Of a stretch of DNA of 23,568 bases, positions 6,594 through 15,360 are shown piece after piece. Within the stretch, counting starts at the first letter, position 1; each line of letters begins with the position of its first letter. Both the position numbers and the translations under genes were made by a program. A model generated the notes under the pieces. The model worked only from the letters and a program-made list of their open reading frames with translations. It ran no database searches and was not told the origin of the DNA. This DNA comes from JTS-RE9 sp964649195 (lineage in GTDB: Bacteria > Planctomycetota > Phycisphaerae > Phycisphaerales > Phycisphaeraceae), in the NCBI GenBank assembly GCA_964649195.1, contig CAZYPK010000076.1, positions 1 through 23,568 on the forward strand, given 5' to 3'.

Positions 6594-8951
6594 TTACTTT
6601 TCCAGCGCGGCGAAGCTGCCGTCCCAGCCTTCGTCCGGCGGGGTGGTGCGGTGGCTGTGGATGCGGTCGATGAAGATGCGCGAGGGGCCGTCTTCGCCGC
6701 GCAAGCGGATCGTGCGATGGAACAGATTCTCGGCGCCATCCCAGTCGCGGGATCGATAGAGGGCGAGCGCCTCTTCGAAGCAATGCAGCGCATCGAGCGT
6801 GGTCTGATCGACCTCGCCGGCCATGCCCACCAGTTCGAAGACCCGCACCACTTCGCTTTTGCCCTTGACGGCGATGAGGTCGATCTCCCGTGCGACGATG
6901 GCGTCGCCGGCGTCGCGGCGGGTGGATTCGCCGATGAGGATGCGCGTGCCGTAGAACTTGTTGACGCCTTCGAGCCGCGAGGCGGTGTTGGTGGTGTCGC
7001 CGATGGTGGTGTAGTTGATCTGGGCCTGCGTGCCGATGTTGCCCACCACGACCGGGCCGGTGTGGATGCCGATGCGCATGTTCAGCCTGGGCAGGCCGCG
7101 CCTTTCCCAGTCGGGCCACAGTTCGTGCAGTTTCCGGAAGTTCATCAGCGCCGCCCGGCAGGCGCGCACCGCCTCCTCGCCCCTGGCGATCGGCGCGCCC
7201 CAGAAGGCGACGATCGCATCGCCGATGTACTTGTCGATCGTGCCTTCCGTGGCGAAGATCGCATCGGTCATCGCGCTGAGGTATTCGTTGAGCAGCGAGA
7301 CGAGCACATCCGGCGGCATCGTCTCCGACAGCGTGGTGAAGCCGCTCAGGTCGGAGAAGAAGACGGTCACCTCCCGTCGCTGGCCGCCCAGTTCCGCCTT
7401 GGTGTGATCCTTGAGAATCTCATCGACGACCGAGGCGGCGACGTATCGCTTGAAGGTTTTCTTGACGAACTCGCGCTCCTTCAGGCCGGCGATCATGTCG
7501 TTGATGGCCTGCCCCAGCTCGCCGATTTCGTCCCTGGTCCGCACCGCCACCTGCTGCTCGAAGTCGCCGCCGGCGATCAGGCCCGCCGCCTTCTGCATCT
7601 CGATCAGCGGCCGGGTCGCGCTGCGCGCGGCCAGAAACGCCAGCAGCAGGGCGATGCCCATCGCCAGGGCGGTGATCAGGCTGATCACCACGATCTGCTG
7701 GGCGATTTCATCCCCCATCATCCGCGACATGCGGTCGGTGGCGCCGGTGATGTCCGCGCGGATTTCCTGGGCCGGCTTCACCACCGGTCCCAGGGGCACC
7801 TTCAGCACGTAGCGCCAGATGCCGCCGCCGGTTTCCGTCGATGCCGCCTGCGGCCCCGGCGCCACGCCCGCCACGCCGCTGCCTTCGAGCGACTGCGAAC
7901 GGAAGCGCACGTTGGCGTAGATGTAAAGGCTCTCGCCGGCTCCATCGGGACCGCCCTGGATCAGGCCGCCCGTTTCTTTCGACGCCATGATTTTTTCGTA
8001 GGCCAGGCGCAGCCCCGGATCGGGAAAATCCTTCACCGCCGGCGGGGAAAGCAGCGTCTGCGAGTCGAAGGTCGCCCGGCCATCGACATAGGTCGCGTTC
8101 ACTCTCACCTTGCCTTCGTGATCGATCAGCATCCCCTGCGAAACCTGCAAATCACCCAGCGAAAACAGCTCGTGGATGAGTTCCTTGAGCTTCACATCCA
8201 TCGCCGCCACGCCCAGCAGCGAACCGTCCGCCGGCGAATAAACCGGACCGGCGCAGGTGACCACCAGGACGCTGTCGCCGCGGTCGTAATAGACCGGCGT
8301 CCAGATGATGGTCTTGTGCTGTTGGGCCAGTTGATACCAGGGGCGCAGCCTCGGATCGTACTGCGGGGAGAATCTGGACCCGCCCGGATACCCGAAGGTG
8401 ATGCCGTCGCGGTGCCCCAGGTAAGCCGAGGCGCAGCCGGGGATCACGTTGAACGCATGTTGGAAGAAGCCGCCCAGTTGCCGCAACCGCTCGAGCGTCT
8501 CCTTGACCGAATCGTGCTCGACGCCCCGCACGAGCTGATACATCGTGTAGGCGCCTTTCCCGAAGGTGAACTGTTGCCAGAGCGCGTTGGTGTCGCGCAA
8601 GGCGGCAACTTCATCGGCGGTGTGGATCGGATACCCCGGGTCGGCGGGCAGGCTGCCGGTGAGGTATTGCCGCATCAGCGTGGATTGAAGCTGGATCGCC
8701 GAGCGAATCGATTCGAAGAAGGCTTCGAGCTTGCCCGCCTTTTCCTGGATGATCTTCAGATGGGTCAGTTCCACCTGCCTGAGCAAGGCCAGCTCGCTCT
8801 TGTTGGAAACCAGGTCGCCGGTGAGATCGACCTGCCCGGTGATCTCCCGCTTCAGCGCGGAGTTGCTCTGCATCATCACCAGCAGCACGGCCAGCAAAGG
8901 CAGGGCGACCAGGCCCACCAGCAGCAGGAAGAGTTTGGAGAAGATGCGCAT
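6594..8951 (-). CDS. Membrane sensor class III adenylate/guanylate cyclase
   Basis: The 785-residue protein starts at ATG 8951 (MRIFSKLF). A transmembrane helix lies at about 5-27, then a large extracytoplasmic sensor of dCache type (about 35-415; RLRPWYQLAQQHKTIIWTPV and LLGVAAMDVKL are typical). A second helix follows (about 420-442), HAMP (about 443-495, ending RDEIGELGQAINDM) and a class III cyclase domain (about 510-690). Catalytic features are visible: metal-binding FFSDLSGFT near 530 and KYIGDAIVAFWGAP near 572 with the substrate-base lysine, and TIGDTTNTASRLE near 646-658 with the transition-state Asn and Arg. The Thr before IGD suggests a class IIIb enzyme. It makes cAMP or cGMP in response to an external ligand. 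A short C-terminal helical tail (about 700-785) may dock other proteins. Confidence 0.92.
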   Translation of the reverse strand: MRIFSKLFLLLVGLVALPLLAVLLVMMQSNSALKREITGQVDLTGDLVSNKSELALLRQVELTHLKIIQEKAGKLEAFFESIRSAIQLQSTLMRQYLTGSLPADPGYPIHTADEVAALRDTNALWQQFTFGKGAYTMYQLVRGVEHDSVKETLERLRQLGGFFQHAFNVIPGCASAYLGHRDGITFGYPGGSRFSPQYDPRLRPWYQLAQQHKTIIWTPVYYDRGDSVLVVTCAGPVYSPADGSLLGVAAMDVKLKELIHELFSLGDLQVSQGMLIDHEGKVRVNATYVDGRATFDSQTLLSPPAVKDFPDPGLRLAYEKIMASKETGGLIQGGPDGAGESLYIYANVRFRSQSLEGSGVAGVAPGPQAASTETGGGIWRYVLKVPLGPVVKPAQEIRADITGATDRMSRMMGDEIAQQIVVISLITALAMGIALLLAFLAARSATRPLIEMQKAAGLIAGGDFEQQVAVRTRDEIGELGQAINDMIAGLKEREFVKKTFKRYVAASVVDEILKDHTKAELGGQRREVTVFFSDLSGFTTLSETMPPDVLVSLLNEYLSAMTDAIFATEGTIDKYIGDAIVAFWGAPIARGEEAVRACRAALMNFRKLHELWPDWERRGLPRLNMRIGIHTGPVVVGNIGTQAQINYTTIGDTTNTASRLEGVNKFYGTRILIGESTRRDAGDAIVAREIDLIAVKGKSEVVRVFELVGMAGEVDQTTLDALHCFEEALALYRSRDWDGAENLFHRTIRLRGEDGPSRIFIDRIHSHRTTPPDEGWDGSFAALEK

Positions 8952-8994
8952 GGCGTGATTGTCCGCGAAAAACGGCGACCGAGGCAACCGGACA

Positions 8995-9633
8995 GAGCCG
9001 CGACGTAACACGTCGCGGACGCGAACAGACTCAAGGGGTGGTGATGCGCGCCCTGCGCCTTCAGCCTCGAACCCCCCGCGTCTTCCGTTCGATTCCGACA
9101 CAACAACTTCGCCCGCTGCCGTCGCCGCACCTTCGCCGCGCGATCGGGCACCCCTTCAGGCCGGGCGCGTCCGCGACTCGTTGAGTCGCGGCTCGGATGC
9201 TTCCTGCGAGCCGCGACGTAACACGTCGCGGACGCGAACAGACTCAAGGGGTGGCGGTGCGCGCCCTGCGCCTTCAGCCTCGAACACCCCGCGTCTTCCG
9301 TTCGATTCCGACACAACAACTTCGCCCGCCGCCGTCGCCGCCCATCCACCGCGAGACGGACACTCCTTACAGGTTGGGCGCGTCCGCGACTCGTTGAGTC
9401 GCGGCTCGGATGCTTCCTGCGAGCCGCGACGTAACACGTCGCGGACGCGAACAGACTCAAGGGGTGGCGGTGCGCGCCCTGCGCCTTCAGCCTCGAACAC
9501 CCCGCGTCTTCCGTTCGATTCCGACACAACAACTTCGCCCGCCGCCGTCGCCGCCCATCCACCGCGAGACGGACACTCCTTAACAGGTTGGGCGCGTCCG
9601 CGACTCGTTGAGTCGCGGCTCGGATGCTTCCTC
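8995..9633. repeat. Three tandem 213-bp hairpin-ended repeat units
   Basis: Units start at 8995, 9208 and 9421 with exact 213-bp spacing. Each begins GAGCCGCGACGTAACACGTC (hairpin with 9-bp arms) and ends with the CCGCGACTC-GTT-GAGTCGCGG hairpin followed by GCTCGGATGCTTCCT. Internal AAGGGGTGG and ACCCCTTCAGG / ACTCCTTACAGG segments lie beside the hairpins. Units 2 and 3 are almost identical, and unit 1 differs by scattered substitutions, implying that unit 2 or 3 was duplicated last. The 810-bp gap between the cyclase start (8951) and the DUF4175-like gene (9762) is otherwise empty; open frames through it are repeat translations. Confidence 0.95.
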
Positions 9634-9761
9634 CCGCGCCTGCCCCTGTCAACCGATTGTCACAATCGCTTCTCCGCATTCGGCTTTCCGCTTGTTCATC
9701 CTTTCTTTCCCCCTATCATGTGAGGTTGCCGGTCCGCGATCCGCTCCCGGAAAAACCGTTC

Positions 9762-12700
9762 ATGCAGCAGGTACTTGCGCAGCTTGAAACCGTTCGTCGC
9801 CTCGGCCGGCTGATGCTTGTCGCCCGCAGGCTTCTCCAATTCCTCGCCGCCTTCTGCGTGGCCGCCCTCGTGTGCGGCTTCCTCGATTATCTGCTCCGCT
9901 TCCCCGGCTGGCTCCGGCTGTCCATCGTGCTCGTCTTCATCGCCTTCGCGGGGATATGGCTCTTCACGCACCTTGGCCGGGCGTTCGGTTTCGCGCCTGA
10001 TCTTTCCACGCTGGCCCTGCGCGCCGAGCGGCTCTTCCCGCAGCTCACCGGGGTGCTGGCCAGCGGCGTCGAGTTCGCCACGCACTCGCAGGAATATGCC
10101 GACCCGCACCGCACCGCCGCCATGGCGCGAAGCAGCGTGTCGCAGGTGGAGGCGAAGCTGGGCCGCCAGTCGCTGGCGAAGCTGCTCAACCCCACGCCGA
10201 CGCTTCGCATCGGCGCCCTGGCGCTGCTGGCCACGCTCATCTTCGCCGCGGTGATCCTCATCGCCCCGGCTTCGAGCGCGATCGCCGCCCAGCGCTGGCT
10301 GCTGCCGCTGGGTGAAACGCAATGGCCCCGGCGAACGCAGATCACTTCGCTCACCGCCGAAGCCGTGCAGCCGGCCGATGCTCCGCTGCGGCTGGCCGCC
10401 CGCATCGACAAGGGCTACAGCGAAGGCATGAGGGCCTGGGTCTATTACCAGGTGCAGGGAAAGAACGGCGAGTATCGCCAGTGGCAGTCGGTGCTCATGA
10501 GCGAGCAGGCCGTATCAGGGGCAGGAGCAGGGGCAGTTGAAGGCGAACCCGCTGCCGAGTCGGGCTTGTTTGAAAGGCTCATCGATCTCACACCCGACTT
10601 CGCGGAGTTTCTCGCTGCCGGTTCAGGCAGTGGATCGCTCGATGAACTGCCCGCTGATGGCGTGATGGTGAATTACTACTTCAAGGCGGGCGATGATTTC
10701 ACGCAGCCGCAGAGCGTGCGCGTGGTGCCTCGGCCGGCGGTGAAGTCGGTCACGGTGACCATTACGCCACCCGACTATGCGAAAGATCTGATCAAAGAGG
10801 AAATCATTGCGCTCGACAAGATCACCGGCAGAACCGCCGCCGCCTCGGGTCTCGAAGGATCAAAAATCACCCTTGATGCGACCGCCAACAAACCGGTCAT
10901 GTGGGAGTTGTCCCGCTTTATCTGGCGAACCGATGCCATCCAATTGAATACCGCGACTTTTCAGTTTCACCACAAACTCACTGCCTCCATCGAAACCCCC
11001 ATCCGCCTGATCGATGAACACGGCCTCGAAAACCTCTCCGACCGCACCTACCGCATCGAGATGCGCAGCGATGTGCCGCCCACCGTCGCCATGATCCAGC
11101 CGCCTTCGGATGAGATGGTTCTCGCCACCGCCACGGTGAAGCTCGAATCGACCGCCCGCGATGATGTGGCCGTCGAATCGCTTTCCCTCGAAGCGCAACT
11201 CCCGCCGCTTGCCGCTTCGCGCCAAACCCCCGGTGAAAACCGAATCCTCGAAACCGTCACCGGCCGCGCCGACCGCCTCACCGCCGCCCACGAACTGGAC
11301 ATCTCCAACCTCGGCGTCAAGCCCGGCGACAACATCACCCTCACCGCCATCGCCCAGGACATTTTCAATCTCGATGGCCGGCGGCATGACCCCGTCCGCT
11401 CCACGCCGCGAATGCTGCGCATCGTCGATGCCGCCACCTTCACCCAGCAGATCCGCGGTGAACTGGCCGGCCTCCGCCAGCAGGCCATGCGCATCGATGC
11501 CAGGCAGCAGGAACTTAAAACGAGCGATCCCGCCACCGCCCAGCCGCGCCAGGAACAACTGACCCAGACCCTCACGCGCCAGGCCCAGGCGGTCGAACAG
11601 CTCGATCAGCGGGTCAGGCGCAACAAGCTCAACGACCAGGGCATCGCCGAGCAGCTCAACCGCGCCAAGGGTCTCTTGAATCAGGCCGCCGAGGAATCGC
11701 AAAAGGCTTCGCAGAATCTGGAGCAGGCCCGCCGGGAGGAAAAGGAATCGGCTGCGCAAAAGCAGAAACAGGAACAGGCGCAGCGGCATCAGGACAACGT
11801 CGCCCAGGCGATGAAGGATTTGGCCGGCCTTCTGGATGAAGGCAAGAGCGCCCTGGCGCTGCAATCGCAGCTTCGCCAGTTGGAGGGGGCGCAGAAGAAG
11901 CTGGCGGACGAGACCCGCGACCTGCTGCCTCGCACGGCGGGCCGCAATGCGAATGAACTGAACGAGCAGGACAAAAAGGAACTGGACCGCATCGCCCAGG
12001 AGCAGAAAAATCTCGCCCGGCAGGCCGATGAGCTGGTCAAGCAGATGAAGGCCGCCGCCGAGGTTCTCGATCAGCAAGGCGACAAGCCGCAGGACAAGGC
12101 CGCCGCCCAGTCGCTCAACGAGGCGGCCAACATCGCCCAGCGGCAGGGCCTCAAGGAGAAGATGGAGCAGGCCGGCAAGGACACGCAGGAAAACAAGCTC
12201 TCGCAGGCCGGCGATCAGCAGCAGGAGGCGTCCGACACCTTGCAGCAGATGATGAACCAGATGCAGGGCCAGCAGAAGAAGCAGCAGGAAATGCTCCGCC
12301 GAATGCTGGCGAAGCTGGAGGAATCGATCGCCAAACTGCTCGACCAGCAGAAGGCGCAGCTCTCCCGGCTCAAGGAAGCCAAGGAACCGCCCGCCCTGGC
12401 CGACCCGCTGGCCACGCTGCGCCGCAACACGATGGCGGTGGCGGAGGAGGCCCGCGGTGGCGACAAGACGGTGGCCGTCGCCAAGCTGATCGACCTCGCC
12501 GTCCAGAGCCAGTCCGACGCCATCTTCTTCCTGCGCGGCAGCCAGCAGGAGCCGGCCATCACCAGCGAATCCGACGCGGTGACCCATCTTGAGGAAGCCC
12601 TCAAACTGGTGCGTGCCCAGAAGAAAAAGGAAGAGCAAGCCGAGCAACAGCAGCAGCGCGAACAACTCAAGGGTGAATATGAAAAGCTGGCCAAGGATCA

Positions 12701-13301
12701 GGATGCGTTGACCGATCGCACGACGCTGCTGGCCGATGTCGCGGAGCTCAATCGTCGGCAGCGCGCCGAGGCCGCGCAGATCGCCCAGGCCCAGAGCGAG
12801 CTTCAGGCCGCCGCGAAAAAGCTGGCCGAGAAAGTCGGCGACGCCCCGGTCTTTCAGCATCTGCATCAGACCATCGACGAATCGGCGACCAGGGCTTCAG
12901 AGGAGCTTCGTGCCGCCAGGGCCTCGGCGCAGGTCGTCTTCGATCAGCAGGCCATCTCGCAGTCGCTGAGGCTGATGGCCAAGGCGCTCGATGATGCCAA
13001 CAAGGAGGAAGACCCCTTTGATGACGCCCAAACCCAACAGCAGGGTGACGACGCTCAGCAGCAGGGGGCCCAGCCCAAGCCGAAGCTGGTGCCGGACATT
13101 GCCGAGCTTCGCCTGCTGCGCGGCTTGCAGGAGGCGCTCTACCGGCAAACCCGGGCGGTGGATGAAAGCAACCTCACCGACTCGCAGCGGGTGCGGATGC
13201 TCGATGACCTGGCCAACCGGCAGCAACGGGTGCGCGTGCTCAGCGAAGCGGTGATCCAGAAGCTGACGAATCAGGAACCGGGGCAGCGGCAGGAGCAGTA
13301 G
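9762..13301 (+). CDS. Large DUF4175-like membrane protein with Gln-rich coiled coil
   Basis: From ATG 9762 the protein has 1179 residues. Hydrophobic helices lie at about 24-45 and 52-70, and a third at about 145-171 (IGALALLATLIFAAVILIAP); this cluster near the N-terminus is the DUF4175 arrangement. A beta-rich extracytoplasmic part spans about 190-550, followed by a long Gln/Lys/Glu-rich coiled-coil region (about 580-1100). Related planctomycete genes sit with MoxR-ATPase, DUF58 and VWA genes and are thought to act in the cell envelope; none of those partners is in this window. The ORF opens upstream, but only within repeat sequence; GGA lies 9 nt before ATG 9762. A SGAGAGA insert (10516-10536) and the stop region (13277-13301) are written in GGGGCAGGAGC repeat units. 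Function is unknown. Confidence 0.72.
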   Translation: MQQVLAQLETVRRLGRLMLVARRLLQFLAAFCVAALVCGFLDYLLRFPGWLRLSIVLVFIAFAGIWLFTHLGRAFGFAPDLSTLALRAERLFPQLTGVLASGVEFATHSQEYADPHRTAAMARSSVSQVEAKLGRQSLAKLLNPTPTLRIGALALLATLIFAAVILIAPASSAIAAQRWLLPLGETQWPRRTQITSLTAEAVQPADAPLRLAARIDKGYSEGMRAWVYYQVQGKNGEYRQWQSVLMSEQAVSGAGAGAVEGEPAAESGLFERLIDLTPDFAEFLAAGSGSGSLDELPADGVMVNYYFKAGDDFTQPQSVRVVPRPAVKSVTVTITPPDYAKDLIKEEIIALDKITGRTAAASGLEGSKITLDATANKPVMWELSRFIWRTDAIQLNTATFQFHHKLTASIETPIRLIDEHGLENLSDRTYRIEMRSDVPPTVAMIQPPSDEMVLATATVKLESTARDDVAVESLSLEAQLPPLAASRQTPGENRILETVTGRADRLTAAHELDISNLGVKPGDNITLTAIAQDIFNLDGRRHDPVRSTPRMLRIVDAATFTQQIRGELAGLRQQAMRIDARQQELKTSDPATAQPRQEQLTQTLTRQAQAVEQLDQRVRRNKLNDQGIAEQLNRAKGLLNQAAEESQKASQNLEQARREEKESAAQKQKQEQAQRHQDNVAQAMKDLAGLLDEGKSALALQSQLRQLEGAQKKLADETRDLLPRTAGRNANELNEQDKKELDRIAQEQKNLARQADELVKQMKAAAEVLDQQGDKPQDKAAAQSLNEAANIAQRQGLKEKMEQAGKDTQENKLSQAGDQQQEASDTLQQMMNQMQGQQKKQQEMLRRMLAKLEESIAKLLDQQKAQLSRLKEAKEPPALADPLATLRRNTMAVAEEARGGDKTVAVAKLIDLAVQSQSDAIFFLRGSQQEPAITSESDAVTHLEEALKLVRAQKKKEEQAEQQQQREQLKGEYEKLAKDQDALTDRTTLLADVAELNRRQRAEAAQIAQAQSELQAAAKKLAEKVGDAPVFQHLHQTIDESATRASEELRAARASAQVVFDQQAISQSLRLMAKALDDANKEEDPFDDAQTQQQGDDAQQQGAQPKPKLVPDIAELRLLRGLQEALYRQTRAVDESNLTDSQRVRMLDDLANRQQRVRVLSEAVIQKLTNQEPGQRQEQ

Positions 13302-13349
13302 CAGAGGCAGAGGCAGAAGCAGGAGCAGGGGTAGCCTTGATGTGAAACT

Positions 13350-13450
13350 CCAAGCCCGATGGCGAGCCCCCGGGGGCCGCGAGCCGTCGGGGTATCGGCG
13401 GCCAGCGAGAGAAATACCCCGACGGCTCGCGGACTCGCCATCGGGCTTGG
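13350..13450. repeat. Long two-part hairpin between coding regions
   Basis: Outer arms CCAAGCCCGATGGCGAG (13350-13366) and CTCGCCATCGGGCTTGG (13434-13450) are perfectly complementary. Inner arms CCGCGAGCCGTCGGGGTAT (about 13378-13396) and its complement (about 13415-13433) are also perfect. A short GC-rich bulge (CCCCCGGGGG) interrupts the left side. It sits between the DUF4175-like gene and the Gln-rich secreted gene and could attenuate read-through. The family is not shared with the other palindromes here. Confidence 0.9.
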
Positions 13451-13516
13451 GGCCACATGCGGCACATGAACCGAAAAAGAATGATGGTGATCGATACGAA
13501 CCACCGGAGTCAGGTC

Positions 13517-14209
13517 ATGAAACCAACCCACATACTGCTGCTCATCGCGTTCATGGCCGCCTTCGCGCAGGCCGCCGACGATGCTCCTGCTCCTGCCCCT
13601 GATTCCGATGCGTCGCTCGATGATCTGCTCAAACTCGGCGATGACAACAAAAAGCCCGGCGACAAGCCCAGGCCCGCGCTGCCCGATGTGGCCGTCCCCA
13701 AGCCGACGGGCAATCAGAGCGTCGATGTGCTCCTCAAGGCCATCAGCGAAATGGAGCAGGTCAGCCAGCGGCTGCGCGTCCGGCAGGACCCGGGCCTCGA
13801 CACCCAGCGGCTCCAGGAATCCATCCTCAAACGTCTCGATGACGCCATCGCCTCCGCCCAGAAACAGAAGCAGCAACAACAACAGCAGCAGCAGCAGTCC
13901 GGCTCCAGCCAGCAGAAACAGGAAACCGGCAGCCCGCAGAACGAGCAAAAACCCGGCGATCAGAAACAACAACAGCCCGGCGACTCCAAAACGCAGCAGG
14001 GCGATCAGCCCGGCGAAAATGCCAGACCGCAGAATGCCGATGCGAACAACCCCGGCGGCCCCATCGAGGAATCACGCATCGAATGGGGCCGACTCCCCGC
14101 CCGCATCCGAGGCGAACTTGACCAGGGACTGGGCGAAAAGTTCAGCCCGATCTATAAGAAGCTCACGGAAGCGTATTACCGCAGACTCGCGGAAGAAGGA
14201 AAGGAATGA
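13517..14209 (+). CDS. Secreted Gln-rich protein of the DUF4175-like cluster
   Basis: The 230-residue protein starts at ATG 13517 with GGAG about 10 nt before it; upstream in-frame ATGs (for example 13457) would spoil the signal peptide. The signal peptide is residues 1-20 (HILLLIAFMAAFAQA, cleavage near AQA). A helical segment of about 70-110 follows, then a disordered Gln-rich stretch with up to ten consecutive Gln (about 117-127). The conserved C-terminus WGRLPARIRGELDQGLGEKF ends in YKKLTEAYYRRLAEE. That C-terminal pattern accompanies DUF4175-like genes in planctomycetes, as I recall it. Part of the N-terminus (DAPAPAPD) is encoded by the GGGGCAGGAGC repeat. The stop TGA abuts a palindromic element directly. 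Function unknown. Confidence 0.7.
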   Translation: MKPTHILLLIAFMAAFAQAADDAPAPAPDSDASLDDLLKLGDDNKKPGDKPRPALPDVAVPKPTGNQSVDVLLKAISEMEQVSQRLRVRQDPGLDTQRLQESILKRLDDAIASAQKQKQQQQQQQQQSGSSQQKQETGSPQNEQKPGDQKQQQPGDSKTQQGDQPGENARPQNADANNPGGPIEESRIEWGRLPARIRGELDQGLGEKFSPIYKKLTEAYYRRLAEEGKE

Positions 14210-14295
14210 GGGATTTCTGAATAACCTCACATCCAAGCCGCTTGCGGCGTAGCAATCCCTGGGTGACGGTACATCGGGAGTTGTTCAGAAGTCCC
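14210..14295. repeat. TTCTGAATAACC palindromic element, full copy
   Basis: Ends GGGATTTCTGAATAACC and GTTGTTCAGAAGTCCC are inverted repeats, with internal AAGCCGCTTGCGGCGTAGCAA. It begins at the base after the stop codon of the Gln-rich gene and ends 19 bp before the ATG of the toroid gene, so it occupies the whole intergenic gap. Confidence 0.92.
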
Positions 14296-14314
14296 ATGTG
14301 AAATACGAAACAAC

Positions 14315-15346
14315 ATGCGTAAACTCGTCCTCCATCCCGTCATCGCTCTTGTCTGCATCACCTCTTTTGCGCTGCCTGCCACTGCGCTGAATGAAGCCGT
14401 CGATGTCGGCGACAACTTCGTCGAGATCACGCCCGACCTTCGCAAAGCCGTCGATGGCGGCCTCAAGTATCTCGCCTCTCAGCAGGAAGCCGACGGCAGC
14501 TTCGGGGCCACGCGCTATGGCCGCAATGTGGGCATCGCTTCGCTGGCCTGTCTCGCCTTCATGGCCGACGGTCATCTGCCCGGGCGCGGCAGGTATGGGG
14601 ATGTCGTCGAAAAAGGCCTGAAATTCGTGCTCGATTCCGCCAACGAAACCGGCCTCATCTCCGCCGACGTTTCGCACGGCCCCATGTACGGCCACGGGTT
14701 CGCCACCCTCTTCCTCGGCGAAATCTACGGCATGACCGGCGACAGGCGCGTCCGCGAAACGCTCGTCAAGGCGGTCCGACTCATCGTCAATTCCCAGAAC
14801 GATGAAGGCGGCTGGCGCTACCGCCCCGAACCGGCCGATGCCGATGTCTCGGTCACCATCTGCCAGGTGATGGCCCTGCGCTCGGCGCGCGAGGCGGGGC
14901 TGAGCGTGCCCAAGGAAACCATCGACCGCGCCATCAAATACATCAAGGATTGCCAGAACAGCGACGGCGGCTTCAGGTACATGATGAGCAACGGCGGCAG
15001 CGCGTTCCCCCGCTCGGCGGCGGGCGTGGCGGCGCTCTACTACGCCGGCGTCTATCAGGATGCGGCGCTCAAGAAGGGCCTCGACTACGTGATGATGTAC
15101 CGCCATCAGATGAACAACTACGCCGTGGGCCACTTCTACTACGGCCACTACTACGCGGTGCAGGCGACCTACCTGGCCGGCGGACAGTATTGGAAGCAAT
15201 GGTTCCCCGCGATCCGCCGCGAACTGCTCCTGCGCCAGGACACCGAAGGCAAATGGGCCGACGCCCACGGCGAAAGCTACGGCACCGCGATGGCGCTGAT
15301 CATCCTCCAGATGCCCCAGCGATATCTGCCGATTTTTCAGCGATAG
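14315..15346 (+). CDS. Secreted alpha/alpha-toroid protein (prenyltransferase/squalene-oxidase-like repeats)
   Basis: The 343-residue protein has a signal peptide at 1-25 (VIALVCITSFALPATA). Repeats of the QxxxGxF/W type follow: QQEADGSFG (56-64), SQNDEGGWRY (160-169), CQNSDGGFRY (213-222) and RQDTEGKWAD (307-316), each followed by a pair of helices. This is the terpenoid-cyclase/protein-prenyltransferase toroid fold. The soluble secreted form lacks a DxDD or zinc site that I can see, so a terpene cyclase or prenyltransferase activity is not supported; a binding or structural role in the envelope is more likely. It lies on the same strand as the DUF4175-like and Gln-rich genes, as in comparable planctomycete clusters. 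No good Shine-Dalgarno precedes the ATG. Confidence 0.8.
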   Translation: MRKLVLHPVIALVCITSFALPATALNEAVDVGDNFVEITPDLRKAVDGGLKYLASQQEADGSFGATRYGRNVGIASLACLAFMADGHLPGRGRYGDVVEKGLKFVLDSANETGLISADVSHGPMYGHGFATLFLGEIYGMTGDRRVRETLVKAVRLIVNSQNDEGGWRYRPEPADADVSVTICQVMALRSAREAGLSVPKETIDRAIKYIKDCQNSDGGFRYMMSNGGSAFPRSAAGVAALYYAGVYQDAALKKGLDYVMMYRHQMNNYAVGHFYYGHYYAVQATYLAGGQYWKQWFPAIRRELLLRQDTEGKWADAHGESYGTAMALIILQMPQRYLPIFQR

Positions 15347-15360
15347 AATGTTCTGCTGCC

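Noticed and set aside
6387..9008. 873-codon plus-strand frame opposite the cyclase gene
   Set aside because: Composition is typical of antisense frames in GC-rich genes, and the minus strand shows intact cyclase motifs.
8995..9633. CRISPR array
   Set aside because: Repeat units are 213 bp with no short repeats separated by unique spacers, and no cas genes are present.
8959..9723. Open frames on both strands through the 213-bp tandem repeat, giving repeated protein sequence
   Set aside because: The 213-bp period is a multiple of 3, so frames stay open by chance; the protein is Arg/Ser/Pro-rich with no domain.
10860..12866. 668-codon minus-strand frame inside the DUF4175-like gene
   Set aside because: Leu/Gly-rich translation is the complement of Gln/Lys codons of the coiled coil; no independent start signal.
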